The translations under genes and the position numbers were made by a program. The notes below the pieces were generated by a model. The model saw only the letters and a list, made by a program, of their open reading frames with translations, made no database searches and was not told the origin of the DNA. Shown one piece after another: positions 6,735 through 16,528 of a DNA stretch of 25,000 bases. Origin of the DNA: Stramonita haemastoma (Eukaryota > Mollusca > Gastropoda > Neogastropoda > Muricidae); NCBI GenBank assembly GCA_030674155.1, contig JASPKP010000482.1, forward strand, positions 1 to 25,000. Direction: 5' to 3'. Within the stretch, counting starts at the first letter, position 1. The number at the start of each line of letters is the position of its first letter.

Positions 6735-8661
6735 TGTAACCCCCCTCACAAAACGTATTTTTGTGTTTGGGTTACTAAGCGCTAGGTTCAGTAACTCCCT
6801 TGTAGAGTTGAGTGATCGCCCCTTAAAAAAGAGTGCCTATCCGGATACCTCTGTTTTTTAAATCTCACTTCCTGCCTGGGGCTAGTGAGGGAGAGACGCG
6901 TGACAGAGACTCGCTCCTGAGTCTAGATGTTCCCCATTAAGGTTGGTTTATTTTGTTAATTTTGTTTTTGATCAAACTATCTGTTTAAGCAAATTTCAGC
7001 TTAATTCAGAATAGTTTTGGAAGGTTCATGAAAACTATATGTTTGATTTAATTTCACAGGCTTTCGACCTGTGAATTAACAGTTAACATAAGTGATCGCT
7101 TCGAACAAAGGAAGCGAACAAAGGAAGCGCTTCGAACAAAGGAAGCGTGGGGTAATTTTGGCGCCATCATGGTCTTTGTTGCAAGTTTAATGTTTGGTAG
7201 GATATTGTTCAGCTATTAAAATGCTGGAAATATTCTAGTATGACTTTACACTACAGATGTATGGGTGTGAAGGACTACTTAATTTTTGTAATGATTTTAT
7301 CACTACGAATTCTGACGTATTTGTGATATGTCATTTAGAAAATTCAAACAGTTGAAATATCAGTGGGGCATTAATTTAATTTGAGAGGCTTTTAGCCTGT
7401 GAACTAACAGTGAGACCTAGTGGTTGTTTTAAACAAAGCACGTAAATGTTAACACAGTCATGGTTTTTGTTGTATGTTTAATTTTTGGTAGAATATTGTT
7501 CAGCTATTATTAAAATGCTGGAAATATTCTAGTGTGGTTTTGCACTACAAATATATATTATGGGTGTGAAGGCCTACTTGATTTTTGTAATGATTGTTAT
7601 CATTAAGAATGGTGATTTATTTATAATAAATCATGTAGTAATTCTAAAACAGGTGTAATGGCATTGGAATGTCATTGTGGACATTTATTTAAAATAAATC
7701 AGTCCTTCTTAATAATGTTGGCACAGTTTCATAGGATGGACCATCATCTGTCCTAAAGTAAATGAGACATGTTGGGATGCTTGCACAGTTTTATAGGATG
7801 GACCATCATCTGTCCTAAAGTAAATGAAATATGTTGGGATGCTTGCACAGTTTCATAGGATGGACCATCATCTGTCCTAAAGTAAATAAAACGTGTGTAA
7901 TGGCTAACTACTAAAATTATGAAATAATTTTAGAGGTGATGTTAGATTGTTCTGAGAATATTAAATTCTCACGAGAATGGCAAAATGGGTAGGGTGAAAG
8001 TACTTTTGGTAATTGAGCTGAGTATTGTAAACTAGCTCAGTGATGGATAATTTTGTGGTGATGTTTTTTACATTGTATGTTCTTTTGATTACAGGAACAT
8101 CGTCGTCTTTTCCTGTCACCTTCTCCTCACACCATCATCCCATCCCCACTCTCATCCTTCTGTGTGCCTGATCGGAGATTGAGCCATTGATTCTAGGTGT
8201 ATGAAAAACTAGAACAGTATATATATTTTTGTTGTTTTTAATTGTACTTGTAGTACAATTAATCAATTGGTGTTTTGTGTAATGTGGTAGTGTTGTAGGT
8301 TGTGTTGTGGAATATATGTGGTGAACCCAATTTGCTCGGTCTGGAGTCGCATTGAATGAATGGTGTTATTCGTCACGTTCAGTGTATTCAGTGTGGCTGC
8401 TGAGTGAGTTGAGGTTAAGTAATTTCACTTCACCAACTTTCCTACCTCTTCTATATTTTCTTTTCCCTCTATTTTTCTACTATCCTCTTTTCTATCCCCC
8501 CTTTATCACTCCCCGGCCCATAAGTAGCTGAGCCCTACTCTTCTTTAGGGTTACTGAAGAAAATAGGAATTATTCTAAAACTCTAAGATTTCCGGTACCG
8601 AATCAGACGGAACGGGAATTAGAGTGGCGACTTAGATAATTCCCGTGTAGGACCCGTTACA
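6735..8661 (+). repeat. 3' long terminal repeat (1927 bp)
   Basis: Matches 2255-4180 with five visible differences: an extra G near 6913, an extra G in the hairpin near 7066, one G fewer near 7367, A-to-G near 8372, and A-to-T in the terminal GTTACA. Its ends TGTAAC and GTTACA are perfect inverted repeats, and it is followed by the target-site copy ATTA. The 62-bp repeats are at 7721, 7783 and 7845. Confidence 0.93.
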
Positions 8662-9285
8662 ATTATAACAGACAACAGTAGCTGCTGACTCGAGCATTTG
8701 ACAAAGAAACATTCATGGTATCACTGTTCAAAACAGCTAAACTGGAATTTTTAAAATCAAGAAGTTGGAAACATTTTATAATTATATACAATGTAACATA
8801 GAAGCTCTTGATAATACTTAATAATGGATAACTATTTTGCTTGATAAAGACAAAGAACATTGGACCAGTGATGCCACTAATACCTACATATAGGTTACAC
8901 TTGTAAATGTCTTTGTTTTGTACAATATTTTGCTGTAACATATAAGAGCACTTCACACACAAATCATTTGTATCCCTTCATTCATCAATGCTAGAGTATT
9001 CTTCTTATGAATAATTACAGTCACACTGTTTTGTTAATGCCTGCTTCAATATCCCCCCCCCCCCCCTATCTAACAAAATTGAAAGGACATAAGGACAGAA
9101 CCTTATAATTGTGTGCTGAATGGATCATTTACCTGGAGGGAGGGGGCTTCGTTTAGATTTAGAAACAGTGTTTCTTATTTCCAGAAAGTCAGCTGTTTTG
9201 TGTTGCTTTTGTATTGTTTTTTTGGGGGGTTGGGGGGGGGGGTGAGGTATTTCTTTTGCTCTGTTTTTAATTGTCCTTCCAATTA
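8662..9285. other. Intronic sequence with no recognised gene
   Basis: AT-rich sequence after the LTR element. It has a 14-base C-run (9053-9066) and G-runs (9224-9229, 9232-9242). A 99-codon minus-strand open frame at 8663-8962 shows no domain, biased composition or splice context, and begins at the LTR edge. Confidence 0.5.
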
Positions 9286-9287
9286 AT

Positions 9288-9395
9288 ATCACATCATCAC
9301 CATAATCACCACCACTACCACTAGCATGACTGCCATCACCACTATCAACATTATCACCATCATTATTACCTTATCATCATCATCAATACTCCTTT
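9288..9395. repeat. Imperfect ATC/ACC trinucleotide repeat
   Basis: Repeats of ATC, ACC and ACT with interruptions, for example CATCACCATAATCACCACC. It sits directly at the 3' end of the minus-strand LINE B, so it may be the simple-repeat tail of that element. Confidence 0.85.
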
Positions 9396-9399
9396 GAGA

Positions 9400-10760
9400 G
9401 CTAACTCCCCAAAAGTTGATTGACAGTATGCTTTTTTTCCAGGCTAGTCTGTCTTCATCTTCTTGCAGGAATATTGCCATGTCAAGGTTACTAAATCTTT
9501 CATGTCAACTGTTTTCTGTCTCCCCTGTATTTCTCTCCTTCAGGTGTTCCCTGCAGTATTGTCTTGGCAAGGGAGCTACAGTATATGATTATTCTAAAGC
9601 TTGCCAGGTTCCTTCTCTTTACATTAGTCAGGGGGGGGGGGGGAGGGGTCATTTCTGCAGTCAAAACCTAGCGTTCTGATCCATACAAGAGGGAAAAAGT
9701 GAGTGGTCTAAACAGCTTCAATTTTATTGGAAACTTGATATATTTACTCTTTCAAATATTCATCAGCTTTGTAAAGGTCAAGGTTGCATGAGCAAGTGTT
9801 ATTTCAATTCAACTGAAGAAACGCCATCTTTGCTTGGTGCAGAACCAATGTAGTTAAAGAAGCTTGCTTCTTCCATGAAACATATTTTGGCCATATTATT
9901 GGGGATAATTCTTATCATCGATATTTTTCTTGGCAGTGATCTCCTTAATTTGAGTGTCAGATAGTTCTAGAAGTTTTTGAGTTCTTTGAGTTTGTTATCA
10001 CACCATGAAGATATCAATATCATCAATGACCTCTAGATTGCAAATGGATCTGCAAGCAAGAAATAATGTAGTATTGAACTCAAATAACTTCTCCTCTGTG
10101 ATTTTATCAAGGTAGAGTTTGATGTAGGGGGAGACTAGGCAGCCATGTGTGACTCTTGCCTATTCATAAGGGCTACCCTACTGGCAGTGACGTCATGTGC
10201 TTGAGCGATCCTCAACGTTGAAAGTTTTGTGGAATCTGCCACAATCTATCATGTTATACTCAAGAGACGCTTTTTGTAAGTCAAAGAAAGCAAGCAACAT
10301 ATTCTTATGGTATTGGAGGTTTTTCTCAACTATGATCCTGTATTTTACATTTACTCTGTTGTGCCCCTTCTATGTTTGAAGCTAGTCTATTCTGCTGCTA
10401 GCACTTCTGCAGCTTTTTCCCGAGTCTTCAGCATGATTTTAGGCAACAATCTGGGTTAGGTGGATTGCAAAGCTTATTGCCCTGAAGCTCTGGCACTGCT
10501 CACATTACCTCTCTTTAAAAGAGGAACTATGAAAGACTATTATTTTATTCTTTTGAAGCCACATCTTGGTGTCTCAGATTCCTTGGTAGAGAGCTCTCTG
10601 AATGTTTACAGACAGATTTCCATGCTTGATTAATGTTACAGGAGTTTTTACCCCTCTTCAGGCAATTATCTGTGGAAAGGAGATGGGTACTGCCATAAAC
10701 CCTTAGAAAAGACATGATGGATGCAAAAGAAGAGGACCTGATGCTGGGATGTTTGAGGCT
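9400..10760 (-). mobile_element. Degenerate LINE fragment B (RT to C-terminus)
   Basis: On the minus strand broken frames give LINE motifs in order: 'LAFFDLQKA' (about 10280-10310; consensus AFxDLxKAFD), 'VTHGCLVSPYIKLYLDKI' (about 10095-10155; consensus VRQGCxLSPxLFNLY), 'SFFNYIGSAPSKDGVSSVELK' (about 9800-9865; consensus FxYLGSxxSxDG), 'TKLMNI.KSKYI..PIKLKLF' and 'SLLYGSE' (about 9680-9770), 'SLAKTILQGTPEG' (about 9535-9580) and 'DRLAWKKS' (about 9430-9460). Many stops, frameshifts and a G-run (9631-9648) show it is dead. The upper boundary is uncertain. Confidence 0.78.
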
Positions 10761-11224
10761 AAAATTAGCAACAGATGCAACATTAATTACAGGTCAGTGA
10801 GCAGATCAGTTGTAAAGTGTTCTAATGCGTGACTTTTATCTTTATATTTCCAATGGAACTGCTTGCAATGAGACTTTGGATTGTTTGTGCCCTGGATGCC
10901 AGTAGAAGACTACAGGAGCTCAACGCAAACTGACAAGATATTTCTGGGACATTCTAAGACTTTTGCATGTGATGCAGAGAAACATTAAAGAATTGCCAAC
11001 AGCTAAATGGCCACAAGAATAGTACATTGGCAAAGAATCAAAACAACAAAATGGAATACCTTTCTTTGTAAACAAATAAGGGGCCAGATGCATCCCTGGC
11101 TGCATTTCTGTTTTTATTATAGTAATTTCTACGTGGCTGCTAAAGCAAATAATATCACCATTATCAAGCAAATGTGCTTGCCTCTTGATTTACTTGTCTT
11201 AGGCCTATGAATTCTTCTTGAAAC
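10761..11224. other. Unassigned repeat-like interval
   Basis: No domain is recognisable on either strand. Open frames at 10920-11171 (minus) and 11007-11210 (plus) are short and overlap each other. It may be older parts of LINE B, but I could not match motifs. Confidence 0.3.
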
Positions 11225-11428
11225 AAAAGGCCACAACACCCCTCCCCCCTCCAACAGACTCAGTTCTGGGAGATGCTCTTCAGCTTGGCCCATGTTATTC
11301 CAGCTGCCTTAGTCTCTGCTTCAATGCTTCTGCATCAGGTCTGTTTTAGTTGACCCACTTTCTGCTTCCTTTGTGGATTCCAGTCAAGGGCCTACCAGGT
11401 GACATTTGAAGCAGGCCTGCGGAGCATA

Positions 11429-11850
11429 TGTGACACTCCACCACGAGATGAGTCGCTTAGCACATAATCCATTTTCCTGATAGGATCCATTAAAGGTAGG
11501 AGGGGTGAGGTTGTTGGTTTTGAGATTTGATTGATTATAAAACTATAGCATGTATTCTATCTTGTAGTGAAATATCAAGGCATAATTCTGTTTCGTTTTG
11601 TCTTTAAACGTGCTTTGAAAACTGCGAACCCCTCATTCTGATCACCAATTAGGATGCAAAAATTGTCCATTTCTCATTTTGACATTTCCTGCAGTCTATC
11701 ATTTCAAATTGTAATAACTTTTGATAGAATTGTTCGATTTTCAGTCTGTTTTTTGCATTGTATAGCGATTTCATTGCAAGTTAATACCATGTCAATAACT
11801 TAAAATTGATCTCTGGTGCGATGTGACTTTTTATGCGGTGGAGCGTCACA
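11429..11850. mobile_element. 422-bp TA-flanked inverted-repeat element (MITE-like)
   Basis: Both ends begin TGTGAC: TGTGACACTCCACC (11429-11442) and, on the opposite strand, TGTGACGCTCCACC (11837-11850). TA duplications lie at 11427-11428 and 11851-11852. Removing the element plus one TA restores the LINE C reading as ISHMLRRPAS across CATATG, which shows exact insertion at TA as in Tc1/mariner-type transposition. No transposase frame fits in the AT-rich interior, so it is non-autonomous. Confidence 0.82.
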
Positions 11851-12160
11851 TATGGCTGATCCATCCCCATTTCATTTTCTTGATCTCAGACTGGATTGGT
11901 GCTGTCTGGTCCTCTCCCACAGTTGTTCGTTTGAGATGACTACTGACCACCTGATACTGAGGATGTTCCTAAGACATCTGTTGGTAAATGTCTGGAGTTT
12001 GTGGGTGTTGGTCTTTGTTACCCACCAAGTTTATGAGCCATAGAGTAGGGCCAACTTGACATTGGTGTTGAAGATACAGATCTTGTTGCAGAGTGAGAGG
12101 GCTGTTGATCTCCAGACTGGGTAAAGGGTGTTGAAGGCATGACGTACTTTATTGATTCAG

Positions 12161-12404
12161 CACAAAGTCCTTGGATAAGACTTTAAACCGAGGCTTCGTG
12201 TGCAAATGCACGCAAAACACATCTTGGGTACACGTTAAATCCTGTTCCGCTTTTTGTAAGAGTAGGCCATCGTGTGCCACTGGGAAAAGATGACATTTAC
12301 AAAACTGCATACACACGGGGACTGGATGTAAAAAAAAAGCACAAGAGTGCTTATTCCATTATCCTTGATATAAAAGAATAAATCGAATCAAATTAAAATA
12401 AATC
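12161..12404 (+). mobile_element. SINE inserted antisense in LINE C
   Basis: Contains 'CCTTGGATAAGACTTTAAAC' and 'CGAGG...CGTGTGCA..TGCACG' near 12170-12215, which resembles a repeat I recall as common in gastropod sequences. Then come a hairpin AAGCAC/GTGCTT (about 12338-12353) and the tail TTATCCTTGATATAAAAGA with A-rich repeats to 12404. Its 3' 80 bp matches the insert at 393-472. LINE C codons resume on both sides ('SKDGGTDD' above, 'INKVRHAF' below). Target-site duplication is unclear. Confidence 0.7.
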
Positions 12405-14038
12405 ATCTGTCCCCCCATCTTTACTCACAAGACTGGCTAAGTAGGTAAATTCATGGACTTTCTTGATGTCCTCTTGGTGTAGTCACACTGGGTCTGGTTT
12501 CTTGTTGTTCACCCTATGACCTATATCTTCCTGATGGTGATTTGGAGGCCTATCATTTTGGCTTCTTCTGCATCATGACATAGTCTCTTGTGGGTCTTGC
12601 TGCCTGTGAGAGAGAAAGCTGATGTTGTCTACAAAGTCCAGGTCTTTCAGCTGCTTCATAAAGGTCTACTGTATGCCAGTTCTCCTGCCTGCTATGGCCT
12701 GTTGCATCATGCAAGAGGAAGATGGTAGGTAACAACAAACAGCCCTAGCAAATGCCAGTGTACGGAGAAGGGTTCCATCAGTATCCCATCATGGATGACT
12801 TGGCAGGTGGCATCCCATATTTATATAGCTGTTGGATGATGGCAATGAACTTTGGTGGAAAGTCATAGTGATGCATCAGTCTCTAGATGACATCTCTGTT
12901 GATGCTGTTGAATGTCTTCTGGAAGTCAACAAAGACTGAATACAGGGGGGCTTGCCACTCTAGGGACTGCTCAATGATGATGCGCATTGTGGTGATCTGA
13001 TCTGTGCATGATCTGTTTTGTCAGAAGCCTGCCTGTTCATCCCTAAGTGTCTTGTCTAGTGTCGTCTTCAGTCTTTCTAAGATTATTCTTGTTCGTACCT
13101 TCCCTGGGATAGACAGCAAGTCAGTTGAAGTCTGGATGTCTTCCTTCAGTGCTTCAGGCTACTGCTTCACCTGACTTGGGTGACTTTATGGCTTTGGTGA
13201 TCTCATTTTTGGTAGGGGGGTGGGTGTTGATGCCAAAGATTTCAGTAGGTAGTGGGATGTCTTGCCAGACAGATGGTGCTGGTCTGTTGAGCGTTTCTTT
13301 GAAATGCTCTGCCTATCTTGCTCTTTTGGTCCTCTTCACCTGGAATGGTATTGCCATTCTTGTCTTTGATGGGGCAACTTGGTTTGCTGTTTTTTTCCCA
13401 GAGAGGGTCCTCATGATCTCGCACAGTCTCTTCATGTTTCTTTGGCACACTGCAGACTCTGCTTCCTGAGTTACCCTCCTTAATGAAGTTTCTCTTGTTT
13501 TTACTTGCACTTTTTTTTTACTGCCTGGTTCTTGTTCTAGGTGCGTGCTTTCAATACCTGCTTCTCTTCTAGATCTTGTGTTTGGTTGATCTGGTCTTTC
13601 AGCTGTTTTGTCTTGGTGATCAGTGCCCATGTTTCTGTTGTCAGCCACTTCCTTATGTTTTCTTGTTGTTGTTTTTTTTCCCAGGACTGTTTGGCATGTT
13701 GTCTTCCAGGTCTCACACAGACTGTTCCAACTGGTCTTTAATTGTTTCTTGTGGCAGCTGGGAAAGCATGCTGAACTTGTTCATTAATCCAAGCTTGAAT
13801 TCATCTGGTTTTCTTCTTTCTTTCAGGCTTTGCATGTTGTACTTGTGTTGTTGGATCACCCTGGCCTGTCAATGAAGGCTTTGTAGCTTGTGTCTTGAGG
13901 ACAGCAAACCACAGGATGTGGTTTGAAAGCTGCGTCTGCTCCATGCTTCACCCTGATATCATGCAGGCTTGTTCTCCACTATCTGATAATATCTACCATT
14001 AAACTGTCTAGCTTTAAGGTAATTTTATAGAGAAAAAA

Positions 14039-14587
14039 GTAAGTGAAGAAAATAGGTGCATGTAACCACTTACAACTTCTCAATCATTTGAAAATAACTC
14101 ATCTAAGATAAAAAATAATATTTAAAAGATACTGTAAAAACTAAATTCTAGGGAACAATGTCATACAATGGCAGCATTTTAGGCATTTTTGAGTGAGAAC
14201 CATGCTTATGGCCAACCTGACTTGTGTTTCAGCTCCTGGATGAGCCTTCATCAAGGTCAGGGCAGTGATTGAAGCTCCACCTGCTATAGTACCTTACTGC
14301 AAGACACTTTTTCAGACTTTCAAAGTGTTGGTTGCATTCACAGGAATATTAGATACCCCTGTGGAATAATGAAGCTGCCATTATAAGACAATGATAAAAA
14401 GAGAAAGAAGGTATACTTAAAATATATGTTGCAAAAACCAAAAATGAATAAGAGAAAATTAACACCTAGTGTAACTTTGTGCAACTTATGTTTGGGGATC
14501 CTATTGAAAGGATGCAAGGGAGGTCATAAAGTTTGAATCCAGCCAAGTGGTCAGTCTTAGCTAGATAATTAATCCAAGCATTGCCAA
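14039..14587. repeat. Direct repeat block, copy 1 (about 549 bp)
   Basis: Shares a colinear series with 14704-15236: AACTTCTCAATCATTTGAAA, ATGGCAGCATTTT, CAGCTCCTGGATGAGCCTTC, CTCCACCTGCT, GTTGCATTCACAGGAATATT, GAAGCTGCCATTATAAGACA and CCAGCCAAGTGGTCAGTC. Several substitutions and small indels separate them. No coding potential is seen on either strand. Confidence 0.88.
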
Positions 14588-14703
14588 ACACTTATAGTGC
14601 AAGAACAGGCAAGAGGAGTTGGGAAACAATTATAAATGGCCTACACTTGGATCTACTAGAGATGCAATGCCCCTCTTGACCACAAAGTATTATTGAGGAA
14701 AAC

Positions 14704-15236
14704 GTAGTGGAGGAAAAATAAGTGCAGGTAACCACTGACAACTTCTCAATCATTTGAAATAACTTATCAAACATGCAATAATATAAAAAATTAAATCCTA
14801 CGAAATAATGTCCCGCAATGGCAGCATTTTCGGCGTTTTGTGTAAGAACCATGCCTTTGGCTGGACCTGACTCGAGTCTCAGCTCCTGGATGAGCCTTCA
14901 TTAGAGGTCCCGGCAGTGATCGAAACTCCACCTGCTGTAGTATCTTACAGCAAGACACTTTTCAGACTTTCAAAGTGTCAGTTGCATTCACAGGAATATT
15001 AGAAATCCCTGTAGCCTTTTGAAGCTGCCATTATAAGACAAAGATAAAAAGAGAAAGAATATAAGCTTAGAATATATTGTTGCAAAACAACAAAAATGAA
15101 TAAGAGAAAATAAACATCTAGTTAATCTTTGTTGCCTTATGTTTGCGGATCTTATTGAAAAGGATGCAAGGAAGGTCATAAAGTTTGTATCCAGCCAAGT
15201 GGTCAGTCCTAGATAGACAATAACCCACAATGCTTT
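14704..15236. repeat. Direct repeat block, copy 2 (about 533 bp)
   Basis: Same orientation as copy 1 and separated from it by about 116 bp. It may be a local tandem duplication or two insertions of one unclassified repeat family. No terminal inverted repeats or clear target-site duplications were seen. Confidence 0.88.
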
Positions 15237-15664
15237 AAAGAAGTTTTGAGTTGAAAAAGAGCTTAACAGTCATAAACATAGGCACAGTGTATACTGAATG
15301 AGCAATAGGTTACAAGTTTTCATAGTCTGGGGATCATAGTAGTGTGTGTAAATCTTGAAAAAGCCTTGTTGAAATATTGGCTTATGGGCTGATTTGCACA
15401 TACCTCACTCTCATTCCAATTTTTTATGAGCACAGAGGATCCAATTTCTGTTAAAAGGACTCGAAGATTGCACCAAATTTGCTGGATAATGGAAATACAA
15501 AGATACCAGGCATGCTTCAAGGCTTTACGCTGTACTGGGTTTTCTCAGTTTTCCGTGCTAAAGCCCAATTGATTCTTTGGTCCATGTGGGAAGCTATGGT
15601 TAAATTATCTATTGTACAGACAAAATGAGTAAAAGAGAAACTTAAACTATAAAAACATACTTAC
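15237..15664. other. Intronic sequence, no feature recognised
   Basis: AT-rich sequence between the duplicated block and the exon donor. Minus-strand open frame 15320-15520 has no domain similarity that I recognise. Confidence 0.4.
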
Positions 15665-16378
15665 AGGTACGGAAAAAGTTGTTCCACTTCTTTGCAGACC
15701 AATATACACAGGTTCCAGTAAATTATCTATAATTGATTCCATGACTTTTTCCCATTCTTTAGGATTAATTCAAACTAGCCAGATAACGATTCATGTTGAA
15801 ATGCATTCATAAGCTGCTTTGTTCCATGTGACATGCTCCATTGCAGATATAAGTGAATAGCATCTAGTGTCAATAGGAAAGAAACCCTTTACCACATCTG
15901 CTATCAGAATAGCCACAGTTGTCTTCATCCTCCCCTCCATTGCATTCTTCAATTTTGTTGCAATTGAAATGAGGTTGGAATTTGGGCCAGAAGGGAACAG
16001 AGCAGTTCCATTTCCCATCCTCCAGTTCTTCTGGGATCTCAGACTGGCTATGAAATGAGAAATACAGCTTAAATCCTAAATACTCTACCGTATTATCAGT
16101 CTCAAAATGAAACAGGATTGCATTAGTACGGAAAACGGCTGCTTTAAGGACTAAGTTGTCATTACAATTAACTAGTTTCAGTAACTTTCCATCTGCCTTG
16201 TTGTCCTCCACAGATATAGTGAGTTTATCATAGCGACACCCTTCCCAACTTCCTTCGATGTCCATGTTCTGAAAGCTGATCATTATACTGTGATTAGCTG
16301 GTATTTCCAGTTGTTTTGTGGTGTTAAGGTGGCTTGGATAATTCATCATCCCATCCCAGTCAGGGCTCTGAATATATC
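15665..16378 (-). CDS. Exon of a CUB/LDLa/C-type-lectin protein: CUB, LDLa, CTLD first half
   Basis: The acceptor above 16378 (ttttatgttacag) and donor below 15665 (gtaagt) fit splice rules. The first frame, about 164 codons, gives a CUB domain ('GYIQSPDWDGMMNYPSHL' ... 'GCRYDKLTISVED' ... 'LVNCNDN' ... 'ILFHFETDNTVEYLGFKLYF'), then an LDLa-like module ending 'CNKIEECNGGEDEDNC'. A CTLD start follows but needs frame changes: 'GKGFLS' then 'DTRCYSLISAMEHVTWNKA' (shift at about 15876-15885), 'NRYLASLN' (about 15794-15804), 'NPKEWEKVMESI' and 'LEPVYIGLQRSGTT' (about 15762-15771). The exon begins in phase 1, typical of extracellular modules. It is likely a secreted or surface recognition protein. 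The intact CUB but indel-ridden CTLD means either pseudogene decay or sequence error. Confidence 0.75.
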
Positions 16379-16430
16379 CTGTAACATAAAAAGGCAATCC
16401 TATTTCAATACAATATAATTATACAATTGT

Positions 16431-16492
16431 GCTTGTTAGCATACACGCTGCCTCCTCAATGTGCCGGTAGTTCGTGGGTTTGAAACCCATCA
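16431..16492 (+). mobile_element. tRNA-like SINE head in a short intron
   Basis: Box B-like GGTTTGAAACC (16477-16487) within GGGTTTGAAACCC, and a partial box A TTAGCATACACG (16436-16447) spaced as in tRNA-derived SINEs. Only about 62 bp of tRNA-like sequence is seen and no cloverleaf forms. It lies in the 150-bp gap between the two upstream exons. Confidence 0.5.
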
Positions 16493-16528
16493 GAATAAAG
16501 GGATTTTAAAGCTCAAGTAAACACTTAC

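Larger units (their letters stand above)
2255..8661 (+). mobile_element. Complete gag-only (non-autonomous) LTR retrotransposon, Ty3/gypsy-like
   Basis: The element is 6407 bp: LTR (2255-4180), primer-binding site (4185-4202), untranslated leader, gag (4683-6238), 3' untranslated segment, LTR (6735-8661). LTRs begin TGTAAC and end in CA, and the element is flanked by the 4-bp direct repeat ATTA (2251-2254 and 8662-8665). I count five differences between the LTRs (three one-base indels, two substitutions), so insertion is recent. The 2554-bp interior encodes only a Gag-like protein; no protease, reverse transcriptase, RNase H or integrase is seen, so it must be mobilised by a relative. It lies antisense to the host gene, 125 bp from the 1586-2130 exon. 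The polypurine tract before the 3' LTR is weak (GAAGGG at about 6725-6730). Confidence 0.92.
11225..13990 (-). mobile_element. Degenerate LINE copy C (endonuclease end through RT C-terminus)
   Basis: On the minus strand, descending coordinates follow LINE order. 'RVKHGADAAF.PHPVV' (about 13920-13960) resembles the endonuclease end. 'QRNMKRLCEIMRTLSGKKT' (about 13400-13460) and 'PIKDKNGNTIPGEEDQ' (about 13320-13370) are the inter-domain linker. RT follows: 'RIILERLKTTLDKTLRDEQAGF' (about 13020-13090), 'SCTDQITTMRIIIEQSLEW' (about 12955-13015) and 'VFVDFQKAFNSINRDVIW' (about 12885-12940). Then come 'FTYLASLVSKDGGTDD' (about 12405-12450), 'KVRHAFNTLYPVW' and 'LALLYGS' (about 12030-12155), 'QTFTNRCLRNILSIRWS' (about 11940-11990), and 'ALDWNPQRKQKVG...SIEAETKAAGITWAKLKSISQN' in 11225-11400. 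Nested insertions at 11429-11850 and 12161-12404 split it. It is inactive. Confidence 0.88.
2131..15664 (-). other. Inferred 13.5-kb intron packed with transposable elements
   Basis: The donor at the low end of the 15665-16378 exon (GTAAGT) and the acceptor above 2130 bracket this interval. The CTLD first half lies in one exon and the second half in the other, on the same strand, so splicing across it would complete one domain. It holds the LTR element, LINE fragments B and C, the TA-flanked element, a SINE and the duplicated block. As written, the exon phases do not match by one base; a one-base shorter T5 run (A5 at 15673-15677 on the plus strand) would fix this. No transcript evidence is available. 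Confidence 0.5.

Noticed and set aside
8663..8962. 99-codon minus-strand open frame beside the LTR
   Set aside because: No recognisable domain, starts and ends without gene context, begins at the LTR boundary, and length is unremarkable in AT-rich DNA.
13125..13875. Plus-strand open frames in the LINE C interval
   Set aside because: The minus strand gives a clear LINE linker and endonuclease-end sequence here, so these are antisense shadows.
16431..16492. Functional tRNA gene
   Set aside because: Only box A/B-like pieces are present and a full cloverleaf cannot be drawn; it fits a SINE head.
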